Source of the DNA: Acetatifactor sp.
GTDB taxonomy: Bacteria; Bacillota; Clostridia; Lachnospirales; Lachnospiraceae
Reading direction: 5' to 3'
Length of the DNA: 64,000 nt
NCBI GenBank assembly: GCA_024695935.1
Contig: JAILHH010000008.1
Location: forward strand, 1 to 64,000
This document shows, one piece after another, positions 33,881-43,578 of this stretch (positions are counted from its first letter, which is position 1; every line of letters begins with the position of its first letter). The notes beneath the pieces were generated by a model that searched no databases, was not told where the DNA came from, and worked only from the letters and a program-made list of their open reading frames with translations. The position numbers were made by a program, and so were the translations under genes.

Positions 33881-35689
33881 TTGAACACAAAGAGAATTAA
33901 TATTTTACCCTATCTTTTTTTAGGGATCATGATGATAGCCCTGTTTTTTGCATATAAAAATGCACTGCAGGCTATCAATTCCGATTATTCCCGTTCGGAG
34001 CTGGAGGCAGACATTGACGCCGGCAATATCGATGAGGTGGAAATTTATCCAAACAAAGAGACACCGACGGGATACATCCTTGTGGATTTAAAAAACGGTA
34101 TCACCGGCAGACTGAATGTAACTGACGTCGGCGAGATCGAGACCTACTTAAGAGAAGCCGGTTTGGATCCCAAGGTTAATGACGTAAAGAGAGACAGTTA
34201 TTTTGTCACAACTATCCTGCCCCTTCTCATAATCGTGCTGGGCGTGGGAATGGTATTTTTCATATTCAATGCTCAGAATATCGCCGCAAACAGTGGCGGT
34301 AAGATGGCAAACTTCGGAAAGAGCACCGCAAAGCGAGGAGATATAAACAGCAATGTAAATTTCGAAAGCGTTGCGGGTCTTAAGGAAGAAAAGGAAGAGC
34401 TTGAAGAGATCGTGGATTTTTTGAAAAATCCCGGAAAATATACAAAGCTTGGAGCAAGGATCCCCAAGGGCGTCCTGCTTGAGGGCCCTCCGGGAACAGG
34501 TAAGACACTCCTTGCAAAGGCAGTTGCCGGAGAAGCCGGCGTGCCATTCTTTTCGATATCAGGATCGGATTTCGTGGAGATGTTTGTCGGCGTGGGAGCA
34601 AGCCGTGTAAGAGACCTGTTCGAAACCGCAAAGAAAAACGCTCCCTGTATTGTTTTTATCGATGAGATCGATGCGGTTGCAAGACGACGCGGAACCGGTA
34701 TGGGCGGCGGACATGATGAGAGAGAGCAGACACTCAACCAGCTTTTGGTCGAGATGGACGGATTCGGTGTAAACGAAGGTATCATTGTGATGGCGGCCAC
34801 AAACCGTGTGGACATTCTGGACCCTGCCATCATGCGTCCCGGCAGATTCGACAGGAAAGTTGCAGTGGGACCTCCGGACATTGGCGGAAGAGAAGAGATA
34901 TTAAAGGTACATGCAAAGAACAAATCCCTGGGAGAGGATGTGGATCTTGGAAAGATAGCCCAGACAACGGCCGGCTTTACGGGTGCCGATCTGGAAAATC
35001 TGTTAAACGAGGCAGCTATAAATGCCGCAAAAGACGACAGACAGTTTGTAAGCGGCGGTGACGTGGACAAGGCTTTTGTAAAGGTTGGCATCGGAGCAGA
35101 GAAAAAGAGCAAGATCATTTCCGACAAGGAAAAGAAGATCACGGCTTATCACGAGGCAGGACATGCCATACTGTTTCATGTGCTTCCGGATGTGGGTCCT
35201 GTATATACGGTTTCCATCATTCCCACAGGCCTTGGGGCAGCAGGCTATACCATGCCCCTTCCCGAAAAAGATGAGATGTTTATGACAAAGGGCAAGATGC
35301 TCCAGGATATCATGGTTTCGCTTGGCGGAAGGATCGCTGAGGAGATAATCTTTAAAGATATCACCACCGGCGCAAGCAGTGATATCAAGAAAGCCACAAA
35401 GATGGCCCGCAGGATGGTTACAAGGTTCGGAATGAGTGACAATATCGGAGTGATCTGTTATGACGATGACGATGATGAAGTATTCATCGGCCGCGACCTT
35501 GCCCATGCAAAGAGTCACAGCGAAGCGGTTGCAAGCGAGATCGACAAAGAAGTTAAAGCCATAATCGATGATTGTTACAAGAAGGCAAAAGAGATCATTT
35601 TGGAGCATGAAAACGTGCTTCACAGCGCAGCAGAGCTTCTTTTGGAGAAGGAAAAGATCGGCAGAGAAGAATTCGAAGCATTATTCTAG
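33881..35689 (+). CDS. ftsH: ATP-dependent zinc metalloprotease FtsH
   Basis: The 602-residue membrane AAA protease degrades misassembled membrane proteins and regulatory proteins. Two N-terminal TM segments (about 8-25 and 112-130) flank an external domain. The AAA module has Walker A GPPGTGKT (202-209), Walker [12 protein letters not shown] and the second region of homology. Zinc-binding HEAGH is at 424-428. The start is TTG at 33881, with GGAGGA 14 bases upstream. It ends the tilS-hpt-ftsH run and has a terminator. Confidence 0.96.
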   Translation: MNTKRINILPYLFLGIMMIALFFAYKNALQAINSDYSRSELEADIDAGNIDEVEIYPNKETPTGYILVDLKNGITGRLNVTDVGEIETYLREAGLDPKVNDVKRDSYFVTTILPLLIIVLGVGMVFFIFNAQNIAANSGGKMANFGKSTAKRGDINSNVNFESVAGLKEEKEELEEIVDFLKNPGKYTKLGARIPKGVLLEGPPGTGKTLLAKAVAGEAGVPFFSISGSDFVEMFVGVGASRVRDLFETAKKNAPCIVFIDEIDAVARRRGTGMGGGHDEREQTLNQLLVEMDGFGVNEGIIVMAATNRVDILDPAIMRPGRFDRKVAVGPPDIGGREEILKVHAKNKSLGEDVDLGKIAQTTAGFTGADLENLLNEAAINAAKDDRQFVSGGDVDKAFVKVGIGAEKKSKIISDKEKKITAYHEAGHAILFHVLPDVGPVYTVSIIPTGLGAAGYTMPLPEKDEMFMTKGKMLQDIMVSLGGRIAEEIIFKDITTGASSDIKKATKMARRMVTRFGMSDNIGVICYDDDDDEVFIGRDLAHAKSHSEAVASEIDKEVKAIIDDCYKKAKEIILEHENVLHSAAELLLEKEKIGREEFEALF

Positions 35690-35699
35690 CATTATAGAC

Positions 35700-35744
35700 A
35701 AAACCTCTATGTGAAAGTTGCACAAAAACACATAGGGGTTTTTG
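35700..35744 (+). terminator. Terminator after ftsH
   Basis: AAAACCTCTATGTG pairs with CACATAGGGGTTTT with one mismatch or wobble, followed by TTTG. Confidence 0.8.
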
Positions 35745-35891
35745 TAATATTTGTGTAATCCGTTTATAGTAAAATTCACAATGCCATGCTATTATAATAT
35801 GCGTAACCCCCCCAATACATTATATAGTTTTTTGCTATACCCCATAAGAAATACCTTCTCTAAAAAGACAGCATCCCAAGCTGTCTTTTTT
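35745..35891 (+). ncRNA. Candidate small RNA between two terminators
   Basis: No supported ORF lies in the 35690-36037 gap. After the ftsH terminator there is TATAAT at about 35800-35805, a small hairpin TATAG/CTATA with an intervening T-rich loop, and a strong terminator (AAAAAGACAGC/GCTGTCTTTTTT, 35862-35891). The short interval bounded by a -10-like box and a terminator could make an RNA of roughly 80 nt. The -35 is poor and no known RNA family is recognised. Confidence 0.35.
35862..35891 (+). terminator. Isolated strong terminator
   Basis: AAAAAGACAGC pairs with GCTGTCTTTTT around ATCCCAA. It is symmetrical and could act on both strands, but no gene precedes it on the + strand. Confidence 0.85.
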
Positions 35892-35958
35892 ACTTTTACG
35901 GGGAGCATTCATATATATTGTATAAATAAGAGAAATTTGCTTAGATTTATCACAGATA

Positions 35959-35987
35959 TTGAAGTATTTTAATTTTTTTAGTAAAAT
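35959..35987 (+). promoter_or_regulatory. GH13 gene promoter
   Basis: TTGAAG (35959-35964) and TAAAAT (35982-35987) are 17 bp apart, 50 bp upstream of the GH13 start. Confidence 0.6.
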
Positions 35988-36037
35988 GAGTTTAAGTAAA
36001 TCGTTTTTAAATCTGTTGAATTGAAAGGCGATATGCG

Positions 36038-38137
36038 ATGGATTACGAAAAATTTAGGCGTTTGGAGAGCAATCTTCAATACATTTATAATATGAGGCCT
36101 CCCTTTAACGGAAGAGCTATTTTTGCTGACACTTCATCAGAGTATGTTATTCCTTACGAGCCTGCACCATATGATCTGGTGACCATAAGATTTAGAAGTA
36201 AGAAGAATAACCTGGATGGAGTTTTTTTTGTTCATAACGGCAGACGTTACTTTATGAACAAGGCAGAGAGTACCGACGAATTTGATTTTTACGAATACAA
36301 ATATCAGATGGAGAACGAGACGGTTTCATATCATTTTGAATTCCGTTCCGGAGCGCTCACGGGCTATTATGACACAAGAGGCCTGGTAAAGGATGCCAAC
36401 GACTATTACAATTTCAAGATATTCCCCGGTTTTTCCACTCCCGAGTGGGCAAAGGGCGCCGTGATGTATCAGATCTATGTGGACAGGTTCAATAACGGCG
36501 ACAAGACAAACGATGTGGAGACGGGAGAGTATTCCTATATCGGTGAGCAGGTAAGGCGCGTTGAGGACTGGGACAGGTACCCGGATTCCATGGATGTGCG
36601 AAACTTCTACGGAGGAGACCTTCAGGGAGTTTTGGACAAGCTTGATTATCTTCAGGACCTGGGAGTCGAGGTAATATATTTCAATCCCCTGTTTGTATCC
36701 CCCTCAAATCATAAATATGATATTCAGGATTATGATTACATAGATCCCCATATCGGAAAGATCGTGGTGGATGAAGGCAGTCTCCTGGAGCCCTGGGACA
36801 ATGATAATTCCCATGCATCAAAATATATCAACAGAGTTACTGACAAGAGGAATCTTGAAGCCAGCAACGCCCTTTTCATAAAGGTGGTAGAGGAAGCCCA
36901 CAAGAGGGGCATGAGAGTCATTCTGGACGGCGTGTTTAATCATTGCGGATCCTTTAATAAATGGATGGACAAGGAAAAGATCTACAGCGCCGAAAAAGGG
37001 TATGAACCCGGCGCCTTTGTGAGTGCGGACAGTCCGTACAGAAGCTTTTTCGACTTCAGGGATCAGAACGCGTGGCCTTATAACAACAGCTATGACGGCT
37101 GGTGGGAGCATGACACTCTGCCAAAGCTTAACTACGAGGGATCCAGGAAACTTGTGGATTACATCCTGGAGATCGGTCGCAAGTGGGTTTCACCTCCCTT
37201 TAATGCGGATGGATGGAGACTTGATGTGGCAGCGGATCTGGGCCACAGCTCGGATTTTAATCATAAATTCTGGGAGGAATTCAGAAAAGCCGTAAAGCAG
37301 GCTAACCCTGATGCTCTGATATTGGCAGAGCACTACGGCAGCACCAGAGACTGGCTGGACGGAAAACAGTGGGATTCCGTCATGAACTATGATGCATTTA
37401 TGGAGCCGGTGACCTGGTTTTTGACAGGTATGGAAAAGCACAGCGATGACTTCAGAGAGGACCTTTTGGGAAATTCCGAGAGCTTCTTTAATGCAATGAG
37501 ACATCACTCGTCAGACTTTTCTTACTCCAGTTTACAGGTTGCGATGAACGAGCTTTCAAATCATGACCACTCAAGGTTTTTGACCAGAACCAACCACGTG
37601 GTGGGCAGGACCAACAACATGGGACCTGAGGCTGCAAACAACGGAGTTAACGAAGCAGTGTTTCGAGCGGCTGTCCTGATTCAGATGACATGGGTTGGCG
37701 CCCCGACGATCTATTACGGCGATGAAGCCGGCGTATGCGGTTTCACGGACCCCGACAACAGGCGAACATACCCTTGGGGAAGAGAAAATCAGGGACTGTT
37801 AAATTTCCACAAGGATATCATCCGCATCAGAAAAGAGAATCCGGAGCTCAGGAGAGGATCTCTTAAATACGTCGACAGCGGCAGAAATTATATGGCTTAC
37901 GGAAAATTTAATTCCGAGGGAACAAGCCTTATACTTATAAATAATTCTGACAAGGAACAGTTCAAGACCATAAACGTCATCGATGTAGGTGTTCCCAGAA
38001 TGGGAAAGATGGTAACGCTCATCAAATCCGTAAGGGACGGATATACCACCGAGGCTGAAGAGCATGTGGTCCAGGCAGGAAAGATAGATATCCTGCTTCC
38101 CGCTCAGAGCGCCATGATATTAAAGTCCGTAAAATAG
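36038..38137 (+). CDS. Intracellular GH13 alpha-glucan hydrolase (neopullulanase/cyclomaltodextrinase-like)
   Basis: The 699-residue enzyme has no signal peptide, so it acts inside the cell. An N-terminal beta-sandwich (about 1-135) resembles the CBM34-like domain of cyclomaltodextrinases. The GH13 barrel follows from AVMYQIYVDRFNNGD, with VIYFNPLF, catalytic Asp396 in DGWRLDVAAD, acid/base Glu431 in ILAEHYG and the transition-state Asp in LSNHDHSRF. It probably cleaves maltodextrins imported by a transporter such as that at 46.5-50.5 kb, but exact specificity is not readable. Confidence 0.87.
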   Translation: MDYEKFRRLESNLQYIYNMRPPFNGRAIFADTSSEYVIPYEPAPYDLVTIRFRSKKNNLDGVFFVHNGRRYFMNKAESTDEFDFYEYKYQMENETVSYHFEFRSGALTGYYDTRGLVKDANDYYNFKIFPGFSTPEWAKGAVMYQIYVDRFNNGDKTNDVETGEYSYIGEQVRRVEDWDRYPDSMDVRNFYGGDLQGVLDKLDYLQDLGVEVIYFNPLFVSPSNHKYDIQDYDYIDPHIGKIVVDEGSLLEPWDNDNSHASKYINRVTDKRNLEASNALFIKVVEEAHKRGMRVILDGVFNHCGSFNKWMDKEKIYSAEKGYEPGAFVSADSPYRSFFDFRDQNAWPYNNSYDGWWEHDTLPKLNYEGSRKLVDYILEIGRKWVSPPFNADGWRLDVAADLGHSSDFNHKFWEEFRKAVKQANPDALILAEHYGSTRDWLDGKQWDSVMNYDAFMEPVTWFLTGMEKHSDDFREDLLGNSESFFNAMRHHSSDFSYSSLQVAMNELSNHDHSRFLTRTNHVVGRTNNMGPEAANNGVNEAVFRAAVLIQMTWVGAPTIYYGDEAGVCGFTDPDNRRTYPWGRENQGLLNFHKDIIRIRKENPELRRGSLKYVDSGRNYMAYGKFNSEGTSLILINNSDKEQFKTINVIDVGVPRMGKMVTLIKSVRDGYTTEAEEHVVQAGKIDILLPAQSAMILKSVK

Positions 38138-38247
38138 TTTTGGTCGGATGCTTTTCGTGGTATACTTAAATGGTGGCATCTGTTTTTAACAAAAAACCGG
38201 TCGGTTACCGGTGAGTAGAAATATAGGGTTTTAGGAGACTAGTTAGT

Positions 38248-39120
38248 ATGGCAAGAATTGAAAACATTGCGCAGTTGTGCCGTAAGATAGAACTGGCCGA
38301 CGAAATGACAGACAGAGTCCTGGAGTTTGAGGAACTCGAGGATGGCTGGGAGCGCAAGGAACTACTGGAAAAGATGCTTTCCCCCGAGACATGGGAGGAG
38401 GGACGTCTTGAGTTAAAAAAGCAGTTGGGCTCAGACCCTGACGGCAGCAGGATTTTGGCATGTAATCTTGAAAATGCGTTAAAGACCTGGAACAGGCTTG
38501 ATGAGGCGGGAATACCCGACGATATCCTGACGGAAACCATGAAAGCATATTCCAGATTCGTGGAGGAATATAAAGTAAGCTACGGTTCTTATGGCTTCGA
38601 CAGAGATTTTTGGACCATGCGCCAATCTTCGGGATATCTGTTCCGCATTGGCGAGCTTGAGTACGAGATGACAGAGATTCCCGAGGAAGCCTACAGACTG
38701 ATCCCCGGCGATAAGCCGGCTCCCGCAAAAGGATGCAGGGTCATCAGTCTTCATATTCCCTCAGGTTCAGATATTTCTTTCCAGACACTGGACAAATCCA
38801 TACGCAGGGCAACGGTATTTTTTGAAACCTTTTTTCCGGATTATAAAGACGTGCCATATATCTGTGACACGTGGCTATTGTATCCGAAACTGCAGGAGAT
38901 GCTTCCCGCATATTCAAAGATAATCCTCTTTCAAAAGCTTTTTAACATATATGCCGTAAAGGACGATACCTGGGATTACAAAGAATGGGTATTCAAGGAC
39001 AGAGACATTGATGTTAAGGATGCGCCCGAAGACACTTCACTCCAGAGGACAATGAAGAGCTACGTCCTGGACGGAGGGACAATGGGCGTTGGCATTGGCA
39101 GACTTATTATGTCGTTTTGA
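38248..39120 (+). CDS. Acyltransferase-like protein (NAT_N/GNAT_C domains)
   Basis: The 290-residue soluble protein has an N-terminal helical part (about 1-130) like NAT_N and a C-terminal region like GNAT_C: ISLHIPSGSDISFQTLDKSI, FFETFFPDYKDVPYICDTWLL, YPKLQEMLPAYSKIILFQKLF. Such proteins are related to the GNAT fold but usually lack the standard acetyl-CoA loop, and their function is not established. It has its own upstream -10 (TATACT 38161-38166 with TG at 38158-38159). Confidence 0.75.
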   Translation: MARIENIAQLCRKIELADEMTDRVLEFEELEDGWERKELLEKMLSPETWEEGRLELKKQLGSDPDGSRILACNLENALKTWNRLDEAGIPDDILTETMKAYSRFVEEYKVSYGSYGFDRDFWTMRQSSGYLFRIGELEYEMTEIPEEAYRLIPGDKPAPAKGCRVISLHIPSGSDISFQTLDKSIRRATVFFETFFPDYKDVPYICDTWLLYPKLQEMLPAYSKIILFQKLFNIYAVKDDTWDYKEWVFKDRDIDVKDAPEDTSLQRTMKSYVLDGGTMGVGIGRLIMSF

Positions 39121-39145
39121 TTTATAGAAAAGGAAACTTATAATT

Positions 39146-40030
39146 ATGGCGTTTTGTATAATAACCGATTCCGCTTCCGATGTTACGGAAGAGATCAAAA
39201 AGGAATTTGATCTGCATGTTATTCCCACTCCCGTGACTATCGAGGGCACGGACTATTTTGATGAAGAGACTATTTTCCCCGATGATTTTTACAGAATTCA
39301 GGCAGAGGGGAAAGAGATAAAGACTTATCACATCAGCCAGTATATGTTTGAGGAACATTTCAGACCTTTCGCACAGAGAGGGGACGAAGTGCTCTATATC
39401 TGTTTTTCAACGGGAATTGCCGGTACTTTTCAGGCGGCAAATCTGGCTTATGATGAGATAAAAGATGAATATCCCGATTTTAAGATGACCATTATCGATT
39501 CCAAATGCGCATCCATGGGATTTGGACTGGTAGTATATAAGCTTTTGACCATGCAGAGAAACGGTGCGGACAAGGATCTGATCATCGAGGCGGCAAAATA
39601 TTTCTGTGAGCATATGGAACATGTTGTGACTGTTCCGGAACTCAGCTACCTCTTTAAGGGCGGACGCCTTGGAAAGACTTCTTTCCTGGCAGGAACCATG
39701 CTTGATATAAAGCCCATCATCGTGGTGGATGAGAACGGTTCCCTGAAGGCTGTCGAAAAGGTCCGCGGATGGAAGAAAGCTTTAAAGCGCGTGGTGGACA
39801 TGGTTGAGGAAAAGGGCCATGACCTTGACAGACAGGTGGTCAGCGTGGTCTATGGAACCGACGAGGGATCCAGGGATTTTCTTGTGAAGTCACTTAAAGA
39901 GCGTTTTAATGTAAAGGATGTCTGCATCGGACGTGTGGGATGTGCCATCGGAGCCCATACCGGTCCCGGCATCGTGGCAGTGGTTTTCCAAAACGAGATC
40001 AATGAGAAATATGAGGAGTATTTAAAATAA
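39146..40030 (+). CDS. DegV family fatty-acid-binding protein
   Basis: The 294-residue protein begins IITDSASDVTEEI and has FSTGIAGTFQAA, DSKCASMGFGLVVY, LSYLFKGGRLG, IKPIIVVDENG and a final GCAIGAHTGPGIVAVVF, the DegV pattern. DegV (FakB-like) proteins bind fatty acids and, with a FakA kinase, feed exogenous fatty acids into phospholipid synthesis. No fakA is seen here, so the specific role is unproven. Confidence 0.92.
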   Translation: MAFCIITDSASDVTEEIKKEFDLHVIPTPVTIEGTDYFDEETIFPDDFYRIQAEGKEIKTYHISQYMFEEHFRPFAQRGDEVLYICFSTGIAGTFQAANLAYDEIKDEYPDFKMTIIDSKCASMGFGLVVYKLLTMQRNGADKDLIIEAAKYFCEHMEHVVTVPELSYLFKGGRLGKTSFLAGTMLDIKPIIVVDENGSLKAVEKVRGWKKALKRVVDMVEEKGHDLDRQVVSVVYGTDEGSRDFLVKSLKERFNVKDVCIGRVGCAIGAHTGPGIVAVVFQNEINEKYEEYLK

Positions 40031-40055
40031 TAATATAGTATTGAGAGGTTTTGAA

Positions 40056-41240
40056 ATGAAAAAGAAATTGGTTTTATCTATGGCTCTTGCCCTGAGCCTT
40101 GCTTTGGCGGCCTGCGGAAGCAAAAGCGACGACAAACCTTCTGAAGTAAAGGTTGTGGAGCCCGAGGCGATCGAGACTGTTGAGGAGGAAACCGAAACGG
40201 TTGAGGAACCCGCTGAGGAGGAAGTGATCCTGGACGGTCTGGAAGTTATCACGGACAGACCTGTGGTGGACGGCAAAAAGCAAAGTTATCTCACCGGCGA
40301 GTGGAAGGACGAGGATGTTGTAAACCGCAGAAACATTGCAGTTATGATCCCCAATGACAAGGCAGCTCTTCCACAGTATGGAATCTCCCTTGCGAGCATA
40401 ATCTACGAAGCTCCCGTCGAAGGACGAATCACCAGACTTATGGGTGTCTTTGAAGATTATGATGATATCGAGAGGATAGGACCTGTCAGAAGTTCCAGAG
40501 ACTATTATGTATATGAAGCCATGGCTTATGACTCCATCTATGTTAACTGGGGACTTGCGGTTCCTTATGTATCTCCCATCATTAACACAGATGCCATCGA
40601 CAATGTAAGTCAGGCGGTTACGGGAATCGATGTACCTTCTCCCGAAGCTTTTGATAGAGTTTCCAGATCCGGATATTCAAAGGAGTACACAGGATATCTT
40701 TTCATAGACGGATTAAATCAGGCGGTTGAGAGGCTTGGGTATGCAACCGAGTACAGAGACAAATTCGAGCAGACCTTCCTCTTTGCTCAGGATCATTACA
40801 GAGCAAGCTATGATGACAAAGAAGATGCAACTCTGATCTATCCCGGCGGCAAGGATTCAAACAGTGGCGGTTACGGAAGCGGAGCCCATCCCTATTTTGA
40901 ATACAACCCCGATGATCAGCTTTATTACAGATATGAGTACGACGGACCTCAAAAGGACGAGTACAACGATGAGCAGCTTGCAGTGACAAACGTGGTATTC
41001 AAGGTTTGCCACGGTGAGGTCAGAGATGATCATGACTATCTGGCGTTCGGTGTCATCGGAAATGATGAGTGTTATGTATTTACCAACGGCAAGGTTATCA
41101 AGGGAACCTGGAGCAGAGAGAGCAATTACAAAGCCAACAGATACTACGATGAGGATGGCAATGAAATAGTTCTCAATCAGGGAAAGACCTGGGTTTGCAA
41201 TATTTGGAAAGAGTACAGCAAATACATCTCATATGAATAA
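40056..41240 (+). CDS. DUF3048 lipoprotein (YerB-like)
   Basis: The 394-residue protein has a signal peptide with lipobox LAAC (Cys about 18) and an acidic linker. The DUF3048 N domain follows (NIAVMIPNDKAALPQYGISLA, IYEAPVEGRITRLMGVFED, IERIGPVRSSRDYYV) and then the C-terminal domain (VTNVVFKV, YLAFGVIGNDECYVF, TWVCNIW). YerB-like proteins are of unknown function. ATG 40056 follows GAGAGG; the longer frame from 40041 would disrupt the signal peptide. It overlaps the next gene by 8 bp. Confidence 0.86.
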   Translation: MKKKLVLSMALALSLALAACGSKSDDKPSEVKVVEPEAIETVEEETETVEEPAEEEVILDGLEVITDRPVVDGKKQSYLTGEWKDEDVVNRRNIAVMIPNDKAALPQYGISLASIIYEAPVEGRITRLMGVFEDYDDIERIGPVRSSRDYYVYEAMAYDSIYVNWGLAVPYVSPIINTDAIDNVSQAVTGIDVPSPEAFDRVSRSGYSKEYTGYLFIDGLNQAVERLGYATEYRDKFEQTFLFAQDHYRASYDDKEDATLIYPGGKDSNSGGYGSGAHPYFEYNPDDQLYYRYEYDGPQKDEYNDEQLAVTNVVFKVCHGEVRDDHDYLAFGVIGNDECYVFTNGKVIKGTWSRESNYKANRYYDEDGNEIVLNQGKTWVCNIWKEYSKYISYE

Positions 41241-42420
41241 ATCGAAAAAAATTATGATTGCGGCGGTGGTCTTCATCGCCGCAATAAATGCCTTAGCATG
41301 GACGAGCACAAAATTTTGCGATTTTTATATCGCAAATATTTTTCCTCTGTGGATAAACACCTACGGACGGTTTTCGGGACTGTTTGCTTTTTCCCTCGGG
41401 GAGAGGCTGATAGTTGCCGGAATTGTGCTGCTTGTCTGTGCTTTTTTTATTGTTCCCATTATTTTTGCGATATGCGGGCTGATAAATGCCATAGTCCGGA
41501 AAAAAACAGGGAGCGACAAAAGGCTGAATAAGATTTTTTTCAAAGGGTTTTATATGTTTTTTACCCTGGTGGTCATTGTGGTGGGACTTTTACTTACCTT
41601 GAATTACTCTGTGCTTTACCATGGGTCTGCCTTTGCGGATAAATATATGCAGGGAAGCAGAGAAAGGTTTGAGGATGAAGAGCTTATCATATTGAGGAAC
41701 ATGGTGGTAGAAAAGTGTAATGAATATGCAATGATCATTGAAAGGGATGAAAATGGTGATCCCACATATGAAGCTTCGGTGGAGGAGATGAGCGAAAAGA
41801 TAGCTGAGGCTATGGCAAAGATCGGTGAGGAGTATCCCCTTCTTTCCGGTTACTATCCCCGGGCAAAGGCCATGACGTTTTCGGATATCATGTGCCAGGA
41901 ACATATGCAGGGCTATTATTTTCCGTTTTCCATGGAGTCCAACATAAATGTGGTAATGAACAGATTGCGTCAGCCCGCTACTATTGCCCATGAATATGCG
42001 CATCTTCACGGATTTATATTGGAGGACGAGGCGAATTTTATCGGATATCTTGCATGCGTAAATGCTGATGATCCATATTATAAGTACAGCGGTTACTTAA
42101 GTGTGCTCAACTATTTAAGTAATGATATTTACAAAAGATACAGGTCGAATCCCAACAGGTTCGCAGATGCCACCGAGGCAGTGCCGCTTTTGAAGGTGTC
42201 GGATCAGGTAAAAAGAGATAATTATTTTGTAAAAGAGGAGCAATGGGAAAGGATAAATAAAAAGGCCGTGGTGGATACTGAAACAGTTGACAAGGTGTCC
42301 GACAGCTTTACTGATGTGTCAATAAAGATCAATGGGGTGTCGGACGGAATGGCCAGCTACAGCAGGGTGGTGACGCTGTTACTTCAATATTATGACGGAG
42401 AATTGTTTGTGCAGGAGTAG
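41233..42420 (+). CDS. DUF3810 membrane protein, putative zinc metallopeptidase
   Basis: The 395-residue protein has three N-terminal hydrophobic segments (about 8-24, 50-80 and 100-125) and an extracytoplasmic domain with AHEYAHLHGFILEDEANFIGYLAC. This HExxH motif with a downstream Glu is the gluzincin pattern, in line with DUF3810. The substrate is unknown. The start overlaps the DUF3048 gene by 8 bp, so the two are coupled and may act together at the cell surface. Confidence 0.82.
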   Translation: MNKSKKIMIAAVVFIAAINALAWTSTKFCDFYIANIFPLWINTYGRFSGLFAFSLGERLIVAGIVLLVCAFFIVPIIFAICGLINAIVRKKTGSDKRLNKIFFKGFYMFFTLVVIVVGLLLTLNYSVLYHGSAFADKYMQGSRERFEDEELIILRNMVVEKCNEYAMIIERDENGDPTYEASVEEMSEKIAEAMAKIGEEYPLLSGYYPRAKAMTFSDIMCQEHMQGYYFPFSMESNINVVMNRLRQPATIAHEYAHLHGFILEDEANFIGYLACVNADDPYYKYSGYLSVLNYLSNDIYKRYRSNPNRFADATEAVPLLKVSDQVKRDNYFVKEEQWERINKKAVVDTETVDKVSDSFTDVSIKINGVSDGMASYSRVVTLLLQYYDGELFVQE

Positions 42421-42500
42421 GGCGGATGCTGAGTAAATAAGGGTCTTTTGCGTGTGTCCAAAAAAAATTTAAAATTTCGAAAAAAATTGCAATTTACTAG

Positions 42501-42529
42501 TTGACAGAACACGGTGATGTCGCTATAAT
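42501..42529 (+). promoter_or_regulatory. Consensus promoter for tRNA-Gly genes
   Basis: Perfect TTGACA (42501-42506) and TATAAT (42524-42529) are 17 bp apart. The start point would be about 80 bp upstream of the first tRNA. Confidence 0.9.
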
Positions 42530-42615
42530 AATCAATGTTGTGACGGCGAATTAAAGTTGTTACACCGCAGAAAGTCGGAAACACAATAACGCAAGACTTT
42601 CTGCTTAACATATAT

Positions 42616-42686
42616 GCGGGTGTAGTTCAATGGTAGAACACCAGCCTTCCAAGCTGGATACGTGGGTTCGATTCCCATCACCCGCT
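42616..42686 (+). tRNA. tRNA-Gly (anticodon TCC)
   Basis: The acceptor stem GCGGGTG/CACCCGC has discriminator T. The anticodon stem CCAGC/GCTGG holds loop CTTCCAA (anticodon TCC, codon GGA). The T arm carries GTTCGATTC. CCA is not encoded. It is co-transcribed with the next tRNA 25 bp downstream. Confidence 0.96.
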
Positions 42687-42711
42687 CTCTTAATTCAATT
42701 AAACAGATCAT

Positions 42712-42783
<72 letters not shown>

Positions 42784-42793
42784 CTGGTAAAAC

Positions 42794-42824
42794 AAAAGGA
42801 CATCCAAGAGGATGTCCTTTTTGT
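42794..42824 (+). terminator. Terminator of the tRNA-Gly operon
   Basis: AAAAGGACATCC pairs with GGATGTCCTTTT around AAGA, followed by T residues. Confidence 0.9.
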
Positions 42825-42906
42825 TTTAGCAGAAGCCGAGACGGCTTCTGCACACCGCATAGCGTTCGCTAAGCGGGTTCGTAAAAAGGTCCACCGGACC
42901 TTTTTA

Positions 42907-42918
42907 CGTCTCGCGCTC
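42907..42918. repeat. tRNA-Gly 3'-end repeat, copy 2
   Basis: CGTCTCGCGCTC repeats the last bases of tRNA-Gly(GCC) (42773-42784). A further copy lies at 43002-43013. Confidence 0.75.
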
Positions 42919-42931
42919 CGAGAAACCGGTG

Positions 42932-42963
42932 CCTCGAAAGTTCGATTATCTCCGCTTCGCTCC
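42932..42963. repeat. 32-bp T-arm-like repeat, copy 1
   Basis: This 32-bp sequence recurs at 43114-43145 with one difference (A to G). It contains GTTCGATTA, close to the tRNA T-loop consensus, followed by TCTCCGCTTCGCTCC. Confidence 0.8.
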
Positions 42964-43001
42964 GGTCCGCGCAAAGCCGAGGTCCCCCGGACCCCATGCG
43001 C

Positions 43002-43013
43002 CGTCTCGCGCTC
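43002..43013. repeat. tRNA-Gly 3'-end repeat, copy 3
   Basis: CGTCTCGCGCTC again, preceded by one more matching base (C). It lies 95 bp from copy 2. Confidence 0.75.
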
Positions 43014-43113
43014 AAAGCAGTAGATTCCTTATTATTTTAAGCGTATGGACACATAGGGCGACAGCGCGAAACGATTATTATGCGAAGGAAAATATGAGCC
43101 CGATCATAAAAGG

Positions 43114-43145
43114 CCTCGAAGGTTCGATTATCTCCGCTTCGCTCC
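43114..43145. repeat. 32-bp T-arm-like repeat, copy 2
   Basis: Matches 42932-42963 in 31 of 32 positions and reads GGTTCGATTA, even closer to a tRNA T arm. Confidence 0.8.
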
Positions 43146-43578
43146 ACCCTATGAAAAAAATTTACTTACTTTTTGACAAGTAAATGGATGATTACGTTGC
43201 CTGCTGTGAACTAGAATCCGACGGTGATAGCAAAAGCAGTAAACTTGTCGGTATATGATTACCGACTGGAAGGCCATTACACCTTTTGTTGGTCGGAAAA
43301 AACAGAGTGACTTGAGAGAAGTAGCATGTATTTTACCGACTAAAAATGAATTATTTATATCTGCGTAGGTTTTTTATAACCGACTAAATAGACTTTTCGA
43401 TTAATTGCATCGGAAGTCGCCTTAAATAAAAAAGATATGGCAACATACTACCATTTGTGGGAGAAATACTTTATGATAAAGAAAGCATGCGCCATCAAAG
43501 CACTTTGAGGCCGAGTGATCATAAGTATCATAACGCTGCTCGAATAAAAAAAGGTTATATGGAGGAAAGGGAAACAAA
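43146..43578. other. Gene-poor stretch with ACCGAC repeats
   Basis: No ORF with a ribosome binding site is supported over about 430 bp. The motif ACCGACT occurs at 43261-43267 and 43335-43341, with AACCGACTA near 43379-43387, and inverted copies GTCGGTA (43247-43253) and GGTCGG (43291-43296). The rest is AT-rich and unremarkable. Confidence 0.5.

Noticed and set aside
35751..35972. 73-codon open frame between ftsH and the GH13 gene
   Set aside because: It has no RBS, runs through a terminator hairpin and shows no protein-like composition or family match.
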